From assembly GCF_014378415.1 (NCBI RefSeq), contig NZ_JACMNS010000088.1, positions 1 to 56,702 on the forward strand: 56,702 nucleotides of DNA, written 5' to 3'. Shown piece by piece: positions 36,632 to 45,279 of this stretch. Each line of letters starts with the position of its first letter. Positions within the stretch are counted from its first letter, which is position 1. Below the pieces are notes generated by a model. That model was not told where the DNA came from and ran no database searches. It saw only the letters and a list, made by a program, of their open reading frames with translations. Source of the DNA: Aquabacterium sp. (GTDB lineage Bacteria; Pseudomonadota; Gammaproteobacteria; Burkholderiales; Burkholderiaceae_C). Both the position numbers and the translations under genes were made by a program.

Positions 36632-37776
36632 CCAGCGGCGCGGTCGGCCACAGGCGCCAACCGGCTGGGCCGCCGCCCCCACTGAATCGCCAGCAACTCC
36701 ACGTACCGGTGCAACAGCATGGAAGCGATCAGGGTGCCTGGCACGGCCACGAGCACGACCGTCAAGGCGGTCGGCACCAAGCCCATGCCGAACTGCCGCA
36801 CGCACACCCAGGTCACCAGTTGCACGATGGGCATGTGGATCAGGTAAGTGGCGTAAGAACGGTCGCCCAGCCAACGCGCGATCGGTGACGCGAATGCCTT
36901 GGCAAACGTCCACCGCGCGCCTTGGCTGACCGGGTCGGCGGTCGGCTCATTCTTCAGCAGCATCATGCAGACAAAAGCCGCCCACACCAGGATCGGAGTG
37001 GTGCCTGTGGCGTTCATCAGCAAGCCAGCACCCAGCATCAGCAAGGCCAGAGGAAACGCCGAGATGCCAACGCCGGCCTTGAGCAAAAACCGCGTGGCGA
37101 TGCCCACCCCGAAGTAAAGCCCGGCCCCCGGCAGCACGCTTGGCAGCATGAACTCACCAAACACACCCTGCGTGTACAGCCCATAACCCCAGATCGCCAA
37201 AGCCGTCAGCAGCACTTGCCCCAGGCGGTGCGTGGCCAAAGCCACCACCAGTGGGGCCACCAGGTAGAACTGCCACTCCAGCGACAGGCTCCACGCCGGG
37301 CCCAGGAACATGTACTGCGATTCGTACAGAACCTGGCTAGAAATGGCGCCATGCAGCATGGACAAATGCGCGGCCAGGTGCCAAGGGAAGTCACCACTGG
37401 CCAGGCTCTCGGACTGCATCAGCATCCGCTGCGTGGCGGGCGTCAGGTCACCCCAAGGGTGCGACAGGAAGGTGTCAAACGCCAGGTAGGTGCCACCAAT
37501 GCCAGCCAACAAGGCTACCGCGTAGACGGGATAAATGCGCAGAAAGCGGCGCACGATGTAACGCGGATAAGGCTCGCGCCGCTCCAACAGTAGATGGGTG
37601 ATGACGAAGCCGCTGAGGATGGTGAACACCATGACCGAGCAGTCTGCCACCTGCCCCAAAGATTTGGCCAATGCAGGCGCCAGCTGGCTGAACCCCGTGA
37701 ACGAGGTGATGTGGCTGAACACCACGGTCCACGCCAGCCAGGCCCTGAGCCCCTCCAGTCCGCCAAACCGCCGCAT
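36628..37776 (-). CDS. Acyltransferase 3 (OafA/YrhL-like) membrane protein
   Basis: A 382-residue membrane protein with about ten hydrophobic segments. It has the family start GLEGLRAWLAWTVVFSHI with the conserved His, then FTILSGFVITHLLL, RRFLRIYPVYAVALL with the Arg-rich loop, PAWSLSLEWQFYLVAPLV, and a late SYATYLIHMPIVQLV. Such enzymes transfer acetyl or other acyl groups to cell-surface glycans such as O-antigen or exopolysaccharide. The substrate cannot be named from sequence, and no glycan cluster surrounds it. Confidence 0.9.
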   Translation of the reverse strand: MRRFGGLEGLRAWLAWTVVFSHITSFTGFSQLAPALAKSLGQVADCSVMVFTILSGFVITHLLLERREPYPRYIVRRFLRIYPVYAVALLAGIGGTYLAFDTFLSHPWGDLTPATQRMLMQSESLASGDFPWHLAAHLSMLHGAISSQVLYESQYMFLGPAWSLSLEWQFYLVAPLVVALATHRLGQVLLTALAIWGYGLYTQGVFGEFMLPSVLPGAGLYFGVGIATRFLLKAGVGISAFPLALLMLGAGLLMNATGTTPILVWAAFVCMMLLKNEPTADPVSQGARWTFAKAFASPIARWLGDRSYATYLIHMPIVQLVTWVCVRQFGMGLVPTALTVVLVAVPGTLIASMLLHRYVELLAIQWGRRPSRLAPVADRAAG

Positions 37777-37815
37777 CGTGTCCGTCCCCGGCCAAAGGGA
37801 CGGATTTTAAAGCGC

Positions 37816-40239
37816 TCAGACGGCCGGTGGGTCCATGAAGCGTTGAAAGTGCCGGTGCTGGGCGATCGCCGTCTTGAATGTCGCGGCCGTGCTGGCCGCA
37901 TCTGCTGCCGTGCCCAGGATGACGCCCGGATCGGGCTCGCCCCAAGGCAGCTCAGGCGAGGCCCCCGCCGCTTCCAGCAAAGTGGTCCCTGCGCCCAGTA
38001 CCAGGATCGGTTTGCAATGGCGGTACTGGTCACGGACGAACTCCAGCACCGGCCCCACCCCCGCCAGCGATGCGATCGCCGCCTCGCCATCGGGGATGAC
38101 CACGGCGTCGTACAACACCGAGGGTGAGGCTTCGAACGTGATGTCCACGTGGATTGGCGTGTTGGCCAGGGACTGAACGGCACCCAGTTGCAGGCCCACG
38201 AATCGGGGCACGGCGCCCTCCTGGATCAACGAGGCATAGATGGCCTTCAAGGAGTCCGCCTCGACACCGTCGGCCACCAACAAGGCCACGCGGCGCGCCT
38301 TGATCGAGCCATCGCCCGGCCGGGCAAGCAACGACAGCGCGGGCGACGGCTCGTACACCGGCGCAGGCAGGTCGGTGGCCAGCGGCATGGGCGCGGGCAC
38401 CAGGATGCCCAGGCCCGTGGCCACGGCTTGCGCCAGGCCAGGATCGACATTGGCCAACATGGACACCACACGCTCGCGGATCGCCTGGGTTTGCACGCGC
38501 GTCAACTCAAAGCGGTAAGCCTTGATGATGTGCTCTTGCTCGATGGGCGTCTGGCTTTTCCAGAACAAGGTGGCCTGGGCATGGTGCTCGGCAAACTTCT
38601 CGGGCTTGCCGCGCACCTTGTCTTCGGCCACGGGCTCGGGGAAGGACGTGAAGCCCGTCATTCGCCCGGCCTGGAAGGGGCAGCCGCCGCCCAACGAGTT
38701 GGGCTCGTAGGCCACACGGCCCCGGTGCACAGCCTGGCGGTGCATGCCATCGCGCTGGTTGTTGTGCACCTGGTTGACGGGCGCGTTGATGGGGATCTCG
38801 TGGAAGTTGGCGCCGCCCAGCCGCGAGATCTGCGTGTCCAGGTAGGAGTGGATGCGGCCTTGCAGCAAAGGGTCGTTGCTGAAGTCAATGCCGGGCACGA
38901 TGTGCGCGGTGCAAAAGGCCACCTGCTCGGTCTCGGCAAAGAAATTGTCGGGGTTGCGGTTGAGCACCATCTTGCCCACGGGCGTGATGGGCACCAGCTC
39001 TTCGGGGACGAGCTTGGTGGCGTCCAACACGTCGAAGTCAAAGTGGTCGGCCTGGTCCTCGGTGAAGATCTGCAGGCCCAATTCCCACTCAGGGAAAGCG
39101 CCGGCCTCGATGGCCTCCCACAGGTCGCGGCGGTGGAAATCAGAGTCGGCCCCGGCCAGCTTGACGGCCTCGTCCCAATCCAGCGAATGGGTACCAGCAA
39201 CCGGGTTCCAGTGGAACTTGCAGAACACCGACTCACCGGCCTCGTTGATCAGCCGGAAGGTGTGCACACCAAAGCCCTGCATCATCCGGTAGCTGCGCGG
39301 AATGGCCCGGTCCGACAGGTGCCACATCAGCATGTGGGTCGATTCGGGCATCAGCGAGACAAAGTCCCAGAAGGTGTCGTGGGCCGACGCCGCTTGCGGC
39401 ATGCCGTTGTGCGGTTCGGGCTTGACGGCGTGAATCAGGTCGGGGAACTTCATCGCATCCTGAATGAAGAACACCGGGATGTTGTTGCCCACCAGGTCCC
39501 AATTGCCCTCGTCGGTGTAGAACTTGACCGCGAAGCCGCGCACATCGCGCACGGTGTCGGCCGACCCGCGCTCACCCGCCACGGTTGAAAAACGCACGAA
39601 TACCGGCGTGCGCTTGCCAGCCTCTTTGAAAGGCGCGGCCTTGGTCAAGCCCGTCAGGGGCTTGTAGCACTCGAAGTAGCCATGGGCGGCCGATCCACGC
39701 GCGTGGACCACGCGTTCGGGGATGCGCTCGTGGTCAAAGTGCGTGATCTTCTCGCGCAGGATGAAGTCCTCCAGCGCAGTCGGACCCCGCAGCCCGATCT
39801 TGAGCGAGTTCTGGTTGTCGGCAATGGCCACGCCCTGGTTGGTGGTCAGCACCTGGCCGCCCGAGTCCACCCGCACGCGGTCCAGCGAGCCTACCGTGGG
39901 GTTGTGCCCCGCCGGCGGTTTGCCCGCACCAACCTTGCCCGAAGCTGTACTTTCGCTGATGGTGCTGGCCGTGGCCAGTGGCGTGCTGGGTTCGGTCGAT
40001 TGGCCTGGCGGTGTGTCGTGCGCGGCTTCACCGTGCTCGGCGGGCTTGTTCTCGTTCCACACCACAGCCGCGGCCAGCTCGGCCGATGCGCTGACCTTGT
40101 TGACCAGATCGGGCAGCACCGGGGCGGTGGCCTTGGAGGCCTTGGGCGGTGGCGTGGTTGAAGGGCCCCCCACCGTGGCGAGGACGGATCCGAGGTTCAT
40201 CTCGATAGCGGGGGGATTGGTGCTCTTGCGCGTTGCCAT
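37816..40239 (-). CDS. katE: Large-subunit catalase KatE (HPII type)
   Basis: An 807-residue clade 2 catalase. Catalytic His179 is in [14 protein letters not shown], Asn is in [20 protein letters not shown], and the proximal haem Tyr is in [16 protein letters not shown]. The C-terminal 150 residues ([18 protein letters not shown] onward) are the extra DJ-1/PfpI-like domain of large catalases. The first 135 residues are an Ala/Pro/Ser/Thr-rich extension, longer than in E. coli. It decomposes hydrogen peroxide in the cytoplasm, usually in stationary phase. AGGAAAGAG before the ATG at 40239 is a clear ribosome binding site. Divergent from the ParA-like gene. Confidence 0.96.
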   Translation of the reverse strand: MATRKSTNPPAIEMNLGSVLATVGGPSTTPPPKASKATAPVLPDLVNKVSASAELAAAVVWNENKPAEHGEAAHDTPPGQSTEPSTPLATASTISESTASGKVGAGKPPAGHNPTVGSLDRVRVDSGGQVLTTNQGVAIADNQNSLKIGLRGPTALEDFILREKITHFDHERIPERVVHARGSAAHGYFECYKPLTGLTKAAPFKEAGKRTPVFVRFSTVAGERGSADTVRDVRGFAVKFYTDEGNWDLVGNNIPVFFIQDAMKFPDLIHAVKPEPHNGMPQAASAHDTFWDFVSLMPESTHMLMWHLSDRAIPRSYRMMQGFGVHTFRLINEAGESVFCKFHWNPVAGTHSLDWDEAVKLAGADSDFHRRDLWEAIEAGAFPEWELGLQIFTEDQADHFDFDVLDATKLVPEELVPITPVGKMVLNRNPDNFFAETEQVAFCTAHIVPGIDFSNDPLLQGRIHSYLDTQISRLGGANFHEIPINAPVNQVHNNQRDGMHRQAVHRGRVAYEPNSLGGGCPFQAGRMTGFTSFPEPVAEDKVRGKPEKFAEHHAQATLFWKSQTPIEQEHIIKAYRFELTRVQTQAIRERVVSMLANVDPGLAQAVATGLGILVPAPMPLATDLPAPVYEPSPALSLLARPGDGSIKARRVALLVADGVEADSLKAIYASLIQEGAVPRFVGLQLGAVQSLANTPIHVDITFEASPSVLYDAVVIPDGEAAIASLAGVGPVLEFVRDQYRHCKPILVLGAGTTLLEAAGASPELPWGEPDPGVILGTAADAASTAATFKTAIAQHRHFQRFMDPPAV

Positions 40240-40404
40240 GGGTCTCTTTCCTGGTCAAAGTGGTGTGGCCAAAACAAGAGCTGCAGTGGCAATCGGGGTG
40301 CCGCTGCCCGGCGTGCGTGGTTAGTCCCTTGGGGATGGCTTTTAACGCCGCTTGGCGCAAAGCTTGCTGCAAGTTCGGGTTTACGATGGGAAAACGTTTC
40401 CTCA

Positions 40405-41148
40405 ATGCACCAACCTTCAGCAAACGACATGCAAGACACCCTCATCGACACCCCGCCCCTGTCCAGAATCCACTTGATCGGCGGCGAGAAAGGCGGTGTC
40501 GGAAAATCCATGGTCTCGCGCCTGCTGGCCCAGTACTTCATCGACCAGCAGCTCCCCTTCGTCGGCTTTGACACCGACCGATCACATGGGGCCTTGCTGC
40601 GCTTTTACGCCGGCTTCGCCTCACCGGTGCTGATCGACCGCTACGAGGCCCTGGACCACATCGTTGAAACCGCCATCGAGAAGCCCGGCCAGCGCGTGCT
40701 GGTGGACTTGGCCGCGCAAACGCACGAGCCCTTGGTGAAGTGGATGGAAGAATCGGGCGTGCTGGACATGGCGGGCGAGTCGGGCTTCAAGCTCACCTAT
40801 TGGCACGTGATGGACTCGGGCCGCGATTCGGTCAACCTGCTGACCCGACTGCTAGATCGCTTTGGCACCCGCTTGAACTACGTTCTTGTGCAGAACCAGT
40901 TGCGCGGTGATGACTTCAGCCAGCTGGAGAAATCAGGGCAGCTTGAACGCGCCTTGGGCCTGGGCGCCAAAGTGATCGCCATCAAGCGCCTGCACGACAA
41001 TGTGGTGCAGAAAATCGATGCCAACAACGTGAGCTTTTGGGCGGCCAAAAACAGCGGCGATGTCAGCAGCCTGGGCCTGATGGAACGCCAGCGCCTGAAG
41101 ACCTGGTTGCAACACGCCTATGGCGAACTGGCCAAAGCCGACGCCTGA
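40405..41148 (+). CDS. Orphan ParA/MinD-like ATPase
   Basis: A 247-residue P-loop protein with the deviant Walker A GGEKGGVGKSMVSRLLAQYF, then VGFDTDRS and VLVDLAAQTHEPL in the positions of the A' and Walker B motifs. The rest is family-unspecific. Similar stand-alone proteins are often named mobilisation or CobQ/CobB/MinD/ParA-domain proteins in this order of bacteria. No ParB, no parS-like repeats and no plasmid genes are nearby, so chromosome or plasmid partitioning is unlikely. A start at 40429 is equally possible, since neither ATG has a strong ribosome binding site. Function unknown. Confidence 0.8.
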   Translation: MHQPSANDMQDTLIDTPPLSRIHLIGGEKGGVGKSMVSRLLAQYFIDQQLPFVGFDTDRSHGALLRFYAGFASPVLIDRYEALDHIVETAIEKPGQRVLVDLAAQTHEPLVKWMEESGVLDMAGESGFKLTYWHVMDSGRDSVNLLTRLLDRFGTRLNYVLVQNQLRGDDFSQLEKSGQLERALGLGAKVIAIKRLHDNVVQKIDANNVSFWAAKNSGDVSSLGLMERQRLKTWLQHAYGELAKADA

Positions 41149-41163
41149 CCTGGGCCGCAAGGC

Positions 41164-41853
41164 TCAGACCGTGGGCTTGACCTGCATGGCCGCCAGGCTC
41201 TGGGTGCCCACGATGATCATCCGCACCATCGTCACCAGCTGAGCGGTCAACTCGTCTTGCTTGTCAGGCGCCATGTCCATGGCGGAAGCGCCCATGGCGA
41301 ACACCAGCCGGGTGATGGCCTTGGCGGTCAGGGCGGGCTCAAACAGACCGGTTTGGTTGGCGGCCGCCAGGCGGATCAGGTCCAGCCGCAATTCGTCTTC
41401 AAAAAAATGCAGCTCGCGCTCGACGGCCTGCTTGTAGGCATCCGAGCCCACCGTGCCCTCGCACAGCAGGATGTGCAGCAGCTTGTCGTCTGAGCGAAGC
41501 TGGTCCATGAACGCGTGGATGGACCCTGCCACCACGCTTTGCTCGGCCGTGGCGCGTTGCCGGGCTTCGCCAATGATCTGGCGCAGGGAGCGCCCTGCCA
41601 GGTCGATCAAGGCCACGGCCAGCTCATCCATGTCGCGGAACTGGCGGTAAAAGCTGTTGGGCGCGATGCCCGCCTCGCGGGCCACCTCGCGCAGGCTGAG
41701 CGACGACACGCTGCGGTGAGGCCCCACGAGCTTCAAGGCCGCTGCGATGATGTCCTCTCGAGAAATCACGGCTTTTCGCCCCAGCGCATGGCCAGAAGGC
41801 AGCGTGCCCGGCAAGGTGTCCAGGAGGTCTAAAGACGTGTCCAAGGTGGTCAA
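41164..41853 (-). CDS. TetR-family regulator, FabR/DesT type
   Basis: A regulator of up to 229 residues. The helix-turn-helix SSLSLREVAREAGIAPNSFYRQF is almost the same as that of E. coli FabR, and the rest (RSLRQIIGEARQR, RELHFFEDELRL, MVRMIIVGTQSL) follows FabR throughout. FabR and Pseudomonas DesT repress unsaturated-fatty-acid genes and respond to acyl-CoA or acyl-ACP composition. It diverges from a reductase-desaturase pair, the same layout as desT-desCB, so control of those genes is likely. The first codon here is TTG at 41853 without a clear ribosome binding site; a GTG at 41769 would give 201 residues and fits the family length equally well. Confidence 0.88.
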   Translation of the reverse strand: MTTLDTSLDLLDTLPGTLPSGHALGRKAVISREDIIAAALKLVGPHRSVSSLSLREVAREAGIAPNSFYRQFRDMDELAVALIDLAGRSLRQIIGEARQRATAEQSVVAGSIHAFMDQLRSDDKLLHILLCEGTVGSDAYKQAVERELHFFEDELRLDLIRLAAANQTGLFEPALTAKAITRLVFAMGASAMDMAPDKQDELTAQLVTMVRMIIVGTQSLAAMQVKPTV

Positions 41854-41906
41854 CGCGCTTTGTAAAAGTCAGGGATTGTACCTCCCAACATTAATATACA
41901 ACCGTA

Positions 41907-41934
41907 TAGACAAATGTTCCAAATTCATTACAAT
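41907..41934 (+). promoter_or_regulatory. Candidate promoter of the reductase-desaturase operon
   Basis: TAGACA (41907-41912) and TACAAT (41929-41934), 16 bases apart, are a reasonable sigma-70 pair in an AT-rich island between the divergent TetR gene and the reductase. Transcription would begin near 41941, before the GTG start at 41963. TTGTA at 41876-41880 and TACAA at 41897-41901 form an inverted repeat just upstream that could be part of a repressor site, but it is weak evidence. Confidence 0.45.
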
Positions 41935-41962
41935 GCGATTAACGTCTGCATTTGGAGACCCT

Positions 41963-43072
41963 GTGACTGCCCGTTCTAACGACACCGCCCTCAGCCGCCT
42001 GCTCGCCCCCCTGGTCAAACCATCCGTGTTTGATTTCTGGGCGGGACACCTCAATCCCGCCTGGTCGTGGGAGCGACCCCTGGCACGCGTGGTGGCTCGC
42101 CACATCGAAGCCCAGGGCACCGTCACTCTGGACCTGAAGGCCAACCGCCACTGCGCGGCCATTCAATCTGGGCAGCACGTCAACGTCAGCGCCGAGGTCA
42201 ATGGCCGTCGCGTCACACGCAGCTACAGCCCCACCCGCGTTTCCCGGTCGGGCAAGCGCCTGTCCATCACCGTCAAACAAGTCGATGGCGGCAAATTGAG
42301 CCAGCACCTGTGCCGCCAAGCCCAGTTGGGCGATGTGTTGGAAATCGGCCCCGCCTTTGGCGACATGACGCTGACCCAAGCGTCCCAAGGTGGCGCCCAA
42401 GCCAGCGGGCCCAGCCTGTTCCTGGCGGCCGGCAGCGGCATCACCCCCTTGATGAGCCTGACCCGCGCGCTCGACCAAGCCGGCCTGACGCACGACCTCA
42501 CCTTGGTCTACTGGGCCCGCACCCGCGCTGAGTTGTGCTTCGTGGCTGAGTTGCGCGCCCTGGCCGCTCGCCAGCCGCGCTTCAAGGTTCACTTTGTCCT
42601 GACCCAGGAAGCCCAGCGTTTGAATGGTGAGCATGCCGAGCGCCTGAACGCCGATCTGCTGGCCACCCTGGTGCCCAATCTGGCCCAACGGCATGTTTAC
42701 GCCTGTGGCCCGGCGGGCTTCGTGGACACCGCTCGCGCGCTGAGCCTGGGCCAGGCGCGGTCGTTCGTGGGCGAAGCCTTCACGCTGCCCACCCCTGCCA
42801 TCAGCGACGCCATCGGCACCGTGCGCATCAACCTGGCCTTGAGCGGCCGCACGGTCGAAGTTGCTACCGGCCAAGCCTTGCTGCCCGCCCTGGAAGCCCT
42901 GGGTTTGAGCCTGCCTTCGGGTTGCCGCATGGGCATCTGCAACACTTGCGCGTGCCCCAAGCAAACCGGGGTCACCCAAAACCTGCTCAGCGGCGACAAG
43001 GATGACGCACCCACTTCGGCCTTGCGCCTTTGCGTCAGTCGCGCCTGCACCGACCTCACGCTTGATCTTTGA
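41963..43072 (+). CDS. Ferredoxin reductase-like protein (DesC-type electron donor)
   Basis: A 369-residue flavin/iron-sulphur reductase. It has an FAD-binding domain with RSYSPTRV (the RxYS motif), an NAD(P)-binding domain with LFLAAGSGITPLMSL and HVYACGPAGFVDTA, and a C-terminal plant-type [2Fe-2S] ferredoxin domain with CRMGICNTCACP and a later Cys near LRLCVSRAC. It should pass electrons from NAD(P)H to the desaturase encoded 20 bases downstream. The start is set at GTG 41963 because GGAG lies five bases before it. The in-frame ATG at 41933 overlaps the likely -10 box and would be upstream of the transcript start. Confidence 0.9.
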   Translation: MTARSNDTALSRLLAPLVKPSVFDFWAGHLNPAWSWERPLARVVARHIEAQGTVTLDLKANRHCAAIQSGQHVNVSAEVNGRRVTRSYSPTRVSRSGKRLSITVKQVDGGKLSQHLCRQAQLGDVLEIGPAFGDMTLTQASQGGAQASGPSLFLAAGSGITPLMSLTRALDQAGLTHDLTLVYWARTRAELCFVAELRALAARQPRFKVHFVLTQEAQRLNGEHAERLNADLLATLVPNLAQRHVYACGPAGFVDTARALSLGQARSFVGEAFTLPTPAISDAIGTVRINLALSGRTVEVATGQALLPALEALGLSLPSGCRMGICNTCACPKQTGVTQNLLSGDKDDAPTSALRLCVSRACTDLTLDL

Positions 43073-43091
43073 CGAAGAAACCTGACCCAGC

Positions 43092-44207
43092 ATGACTTCA
43101 TCCACATCCCTGAGCCGCACCCTGAACGACGAAGAGTTGACGCACTTCGGTGCCGAGATCGATGCCCTGCGTGCCCGCACCGCAGCCGACCTGGGCGAAC
43201 GCGATGCGCGCTACATCCGCCGCGTCGTCAAGGCCGTCAACTACCTGGAAGCCGGCGGCCGCCTCGTGCTGATGGCCGGTTTGTTTCCACCTGCTTTTGT
43301 GTTGGGCACCTTGATGCTGGGCGTGTCCAAGATCATCGAGAACATGGAAGTGGGCCACAACGTTATCCATGGCCAGTACGACTGGATGGGTGACCCCACC
43401 CTGACCGGCAAGACCTACGAGTGGGACATCGCGGGCACGGCCGACAGCTGGCGCAAAACCCACAATTTCCGCCACCACACCTACACCAATGTGCATGGCA
43501 TGGACGACGACATTGGCTACGGCCTGCTGCGCCTGTTCCCTGAGCAAAAGTGGAGCCCCTTCTTCTTGTTTCAACCACTGATCGCGGTGATCTTCGCGCT
43601 GTTGTTTCAGTGGGGCGTGGCCATCCAGGATCTGCGCCTGGGCCGCTACTTCAAGGGCAAGATGACGGGCAAGCAACTGGGTGAGCAGTTCAGGCCTGTG
43701 GGCAAGAAGATGCGCTATCAAATGCTCAAGGATTTCGTGATATTCCCGCTGCTGGCCGGCCCCTTCTTTTTGCCGGTGTTGCTGGGCAACATGATCGCCA
43801 ACGGCATGCGCAATGTGTGGACCTACAGCATCATCTTCTGTGGTCACTTCACCACCGACGTAGAAACCTTTCCGCGCAGCATCGTCAAAAACGAAACGCG
43901 GGGCCACTGGTATGCGCGCCAGATCAAGGGCTCGTCCAACCTCAAGGGCGGGCGCTTGTTGAACCTGATGTCGGGCAACCTGAGCTTCCAGATCGAACAC
44001 CATCTGTTCCCTGACCTGCCAGCCAACCGCTACGCAGAGATCGCGCCTGAAGTGCGCGACATCTGCGCACGTTACGGTCAGCACTACAACACCGGGTCGT
44101 TCGTGCGCCATTTCGGCCAGGTGATCTGGCGCATCCTGCGCCATGCCCTGCCCAGCCGACCCAAAGCCCTGGCGCCCACGGGCGAACTGGTGATGGACCA
44201 GTCCTGA
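43092..44207 (+). CDS. Membrane fatty-acid desaturase (DesB-like)
   Basis: A 371-residue membrane di-iron desaturase. The three histidine clusters are visible: GHNVIHGQYDW (about residue 95), THNFRHHTYTN (about 127-132) and FQIEHHLFPDLP (about 302). Hydrophobic pairs lie between them (GLFPPAFVLGTLML, FFLFQPLIAVIFALLF, VIFPLLAGPFFLPVLLGN). It introduces double bonds into acyl chains of membrane lipids using oxygen and electrons from the reductase encoded just upstream. With the TetR regulator this forms an oxygen-dependent unsaturation module as in Pseudomonas desT-desCB. Regiospecificity cannot be told from sequence. Confidence 0.93.
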   Translation: MTSSTSLSRTLNDEELTHFGAEIDALRARTAADLGERDARYIRRVVKAVNYLEAGGRLVLMAGLFPPAFVLGTLMLGVSKIIENMEVGHNVIHGQYDWMGDPTLTGKTYEWDIAGTADSWRKTHNFRHHTYTNVHGMDDDIGYGLLRLFPEQKWSPFFLFQPLIAVIFALLFQWGVAIQDLRLGRYFKGKMTGKQLGEQFRPVGKKMRYQMLKDFVIFPLLAGPFFLPVLLGNMIANGMRNVWTYSIIFCGHFTTDVETFPRSIVKNETRGHWYARQIKGSSNLKGGRLLNLMSGNLSFQIEHHLFPDLPANRYAEIAPEVRDICARYGQHYNTGSFVRHFGQVIWRILRHALPSRPKALAPTGELVMDQS

Positions 44208-44264
44208 TGCGTCTACAGGTCTCCCGTTTGCTGAGAGCAGGCATGCCCTCAACAGGAGACCGCC

Positions 44265-44633
44265 ATGAGCGTCACCGACCGCCTTTGGCCCACCGGCCCC
44301 GTTGACCTGCCCCCTGAGGCAGGCAACCTCACTGCATCACGGTATGAGCCTGATGAGCAATGGCTTCAACAAGCCAGTGCAGAGCTCCAGAAGGCCGCGC
44401 TGTGGCGGTGGTTCGCGACGCATCTGGAAGATCCCCGCGATGCCGTGCCGCACAGCGAAGATGATGATGATTACTTGTGGGGTGATGACGAACCCGTGTT
44501 GGCCGACCGGGCCTTGAACGAGCGGTTCGGCGCCCTGGTTCCCAACACCGTGGTGCGCGAAGTGCTCTCAGCCATTCGCAACGAGGTCGGCAATGAATGG
44601 GCCTACAAGCGCATGGACAAGGCGGGTGCCTGA
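44265..44633 (+). CDS. Hypothetical acidic protein
   Basis: A 122-residue soluble protein that I do not recognise. The N-terminal third is Pro-rich, the centre has HLEDPRDAVPHSEDDDDYLWGDDE, a strongly acidic run, and the C-terminus is an amphipathic helix (VVREVLSAIRNEVGNEWAYK). AGGAG stands eight bases before the ATG, so translation is likely. It lies 57 bases after the desaturase gene on the same strand and could be cotranscribed. Confidence 0.7.
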   Translation: MSVTDRLWPTGPVDLPPEAGNLTASRYEPDEQWLQQASAELQKAALWRWFATHLEDPRDAVPHSEDDDDYLWGDDEPVLADRALNERFGALVPNTVVREVLSAIRNEVGNEWAYKRMDKAGA

Positions 44634-44695
44634 GTTGCAGCGATTACCGTAAAGTTTGCCAGCATGCCCTCCATAGGCGGGGCCACGATCTGTCA

Positions 44696-44920
44696 TCAAC
44701 GCGCTTGAGCAGGATCGCCCTTGGTGCTGGGCAGCAAACCGCCCTTTCCCTTGTCCGAGGCGTTTACTGTCTGGCCAGACTCAGGCTTGGCAGGCTCCTG
44801 GGTGGCCTCAATCTCAGTGAGGTTGGAATCGGGCACTGGCGTACCCCTGTCCTTGGCCGTGCCCTCGTTGTGAGGCGTTCCCGGGCCGTGGCCCACGCTG
44901 ACGGAAGTCGGAGTACCCAT
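44696..44920 (-). CDS. Small hypothetical hydrophilic protein
   Basis: A 74-residue, low-complexity protein rich in Gly, Thr, Pro, Asp and Lys, without hydrophobic core or known domain, hence probably disordered. Translation is supported by AAGGA seven bases before the ATG. It lies downstream of the H-NS-like gene on the same strand, 62 bases after its stop. Function unknown. Confidence 0.5.
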   Translation of the reverse strand: MGTPTSVSVGHGPGTPHNEGTAKDRGTPVPDSNLTEIEATQEPAKPESGQTVNASDKGKGGLLPSTKGDPAQAR

Positions 44921-44982
44921 GATCGCGTCCTTGAAAACATGCGGTTGATGAGCCCGATGCCCAGCAATGCACGTTCCCGCCG

Positions 44983-45267
44983 TCAGGAAACCTGCTCAGG
45001 CGTGGGCGTGACCAGCCGCAACTCGTCCACGGTGTAACCCTCTTTGGTCAGGGCTTCGCGAATCCAGGGCGGTTGCGAGCCTTCACCATTCCAGGTGTCA
45101 CCCGTGCGCGGATGTTGGTATTTGGGCCCTGCCGGAGGCGGCGGTGGCGCTGCTTTGCGAACGATCGTTTCGGACTCTTCGATGCCCAGTTCATCGGGCG
45201 ATATCTGCCAGAAATCGAGGAGTTTCCTGATCGAGCGCAGTACTGCTTCTTGTTCTGCGGTCAACAT
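44983..45267 (-). CDS. H-NS-family nucleoid protein (short)
   Basis: A 94-residue protein. The C-terminal DNA-binding domain is clear: KYQHPRTGDTWNGEGSQPPW followed by IREALTKEGYTVDELR, the H-NS AT-hook-like loop being TGDTWNGEGSQP. The N-terminal 35 residues are a short helical segment (EAVLRSIRKLLDFWQIS) instead of the longer oligomerisation domain of full H-NS, and a Pro run links the two. It may bind AT-rich DNA or modulate full-length H-NS-like proteins. It starts 12 bases downstream of the hybrid kinase stop on the same strand and might be cotranscribed with it. Confidence 0.85.
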   Translation of the reverse strand: MLTAEQEAVLRSIRKLLDFWQISPDELGIEESETIVRKAAPPPPPAGPKYQHPRTGDTWNGEGSQPPWIREALTKEGYTVDELRLVTPTPEQVS

Positions 45268-45279
45268 GTTTTTTTCAAA

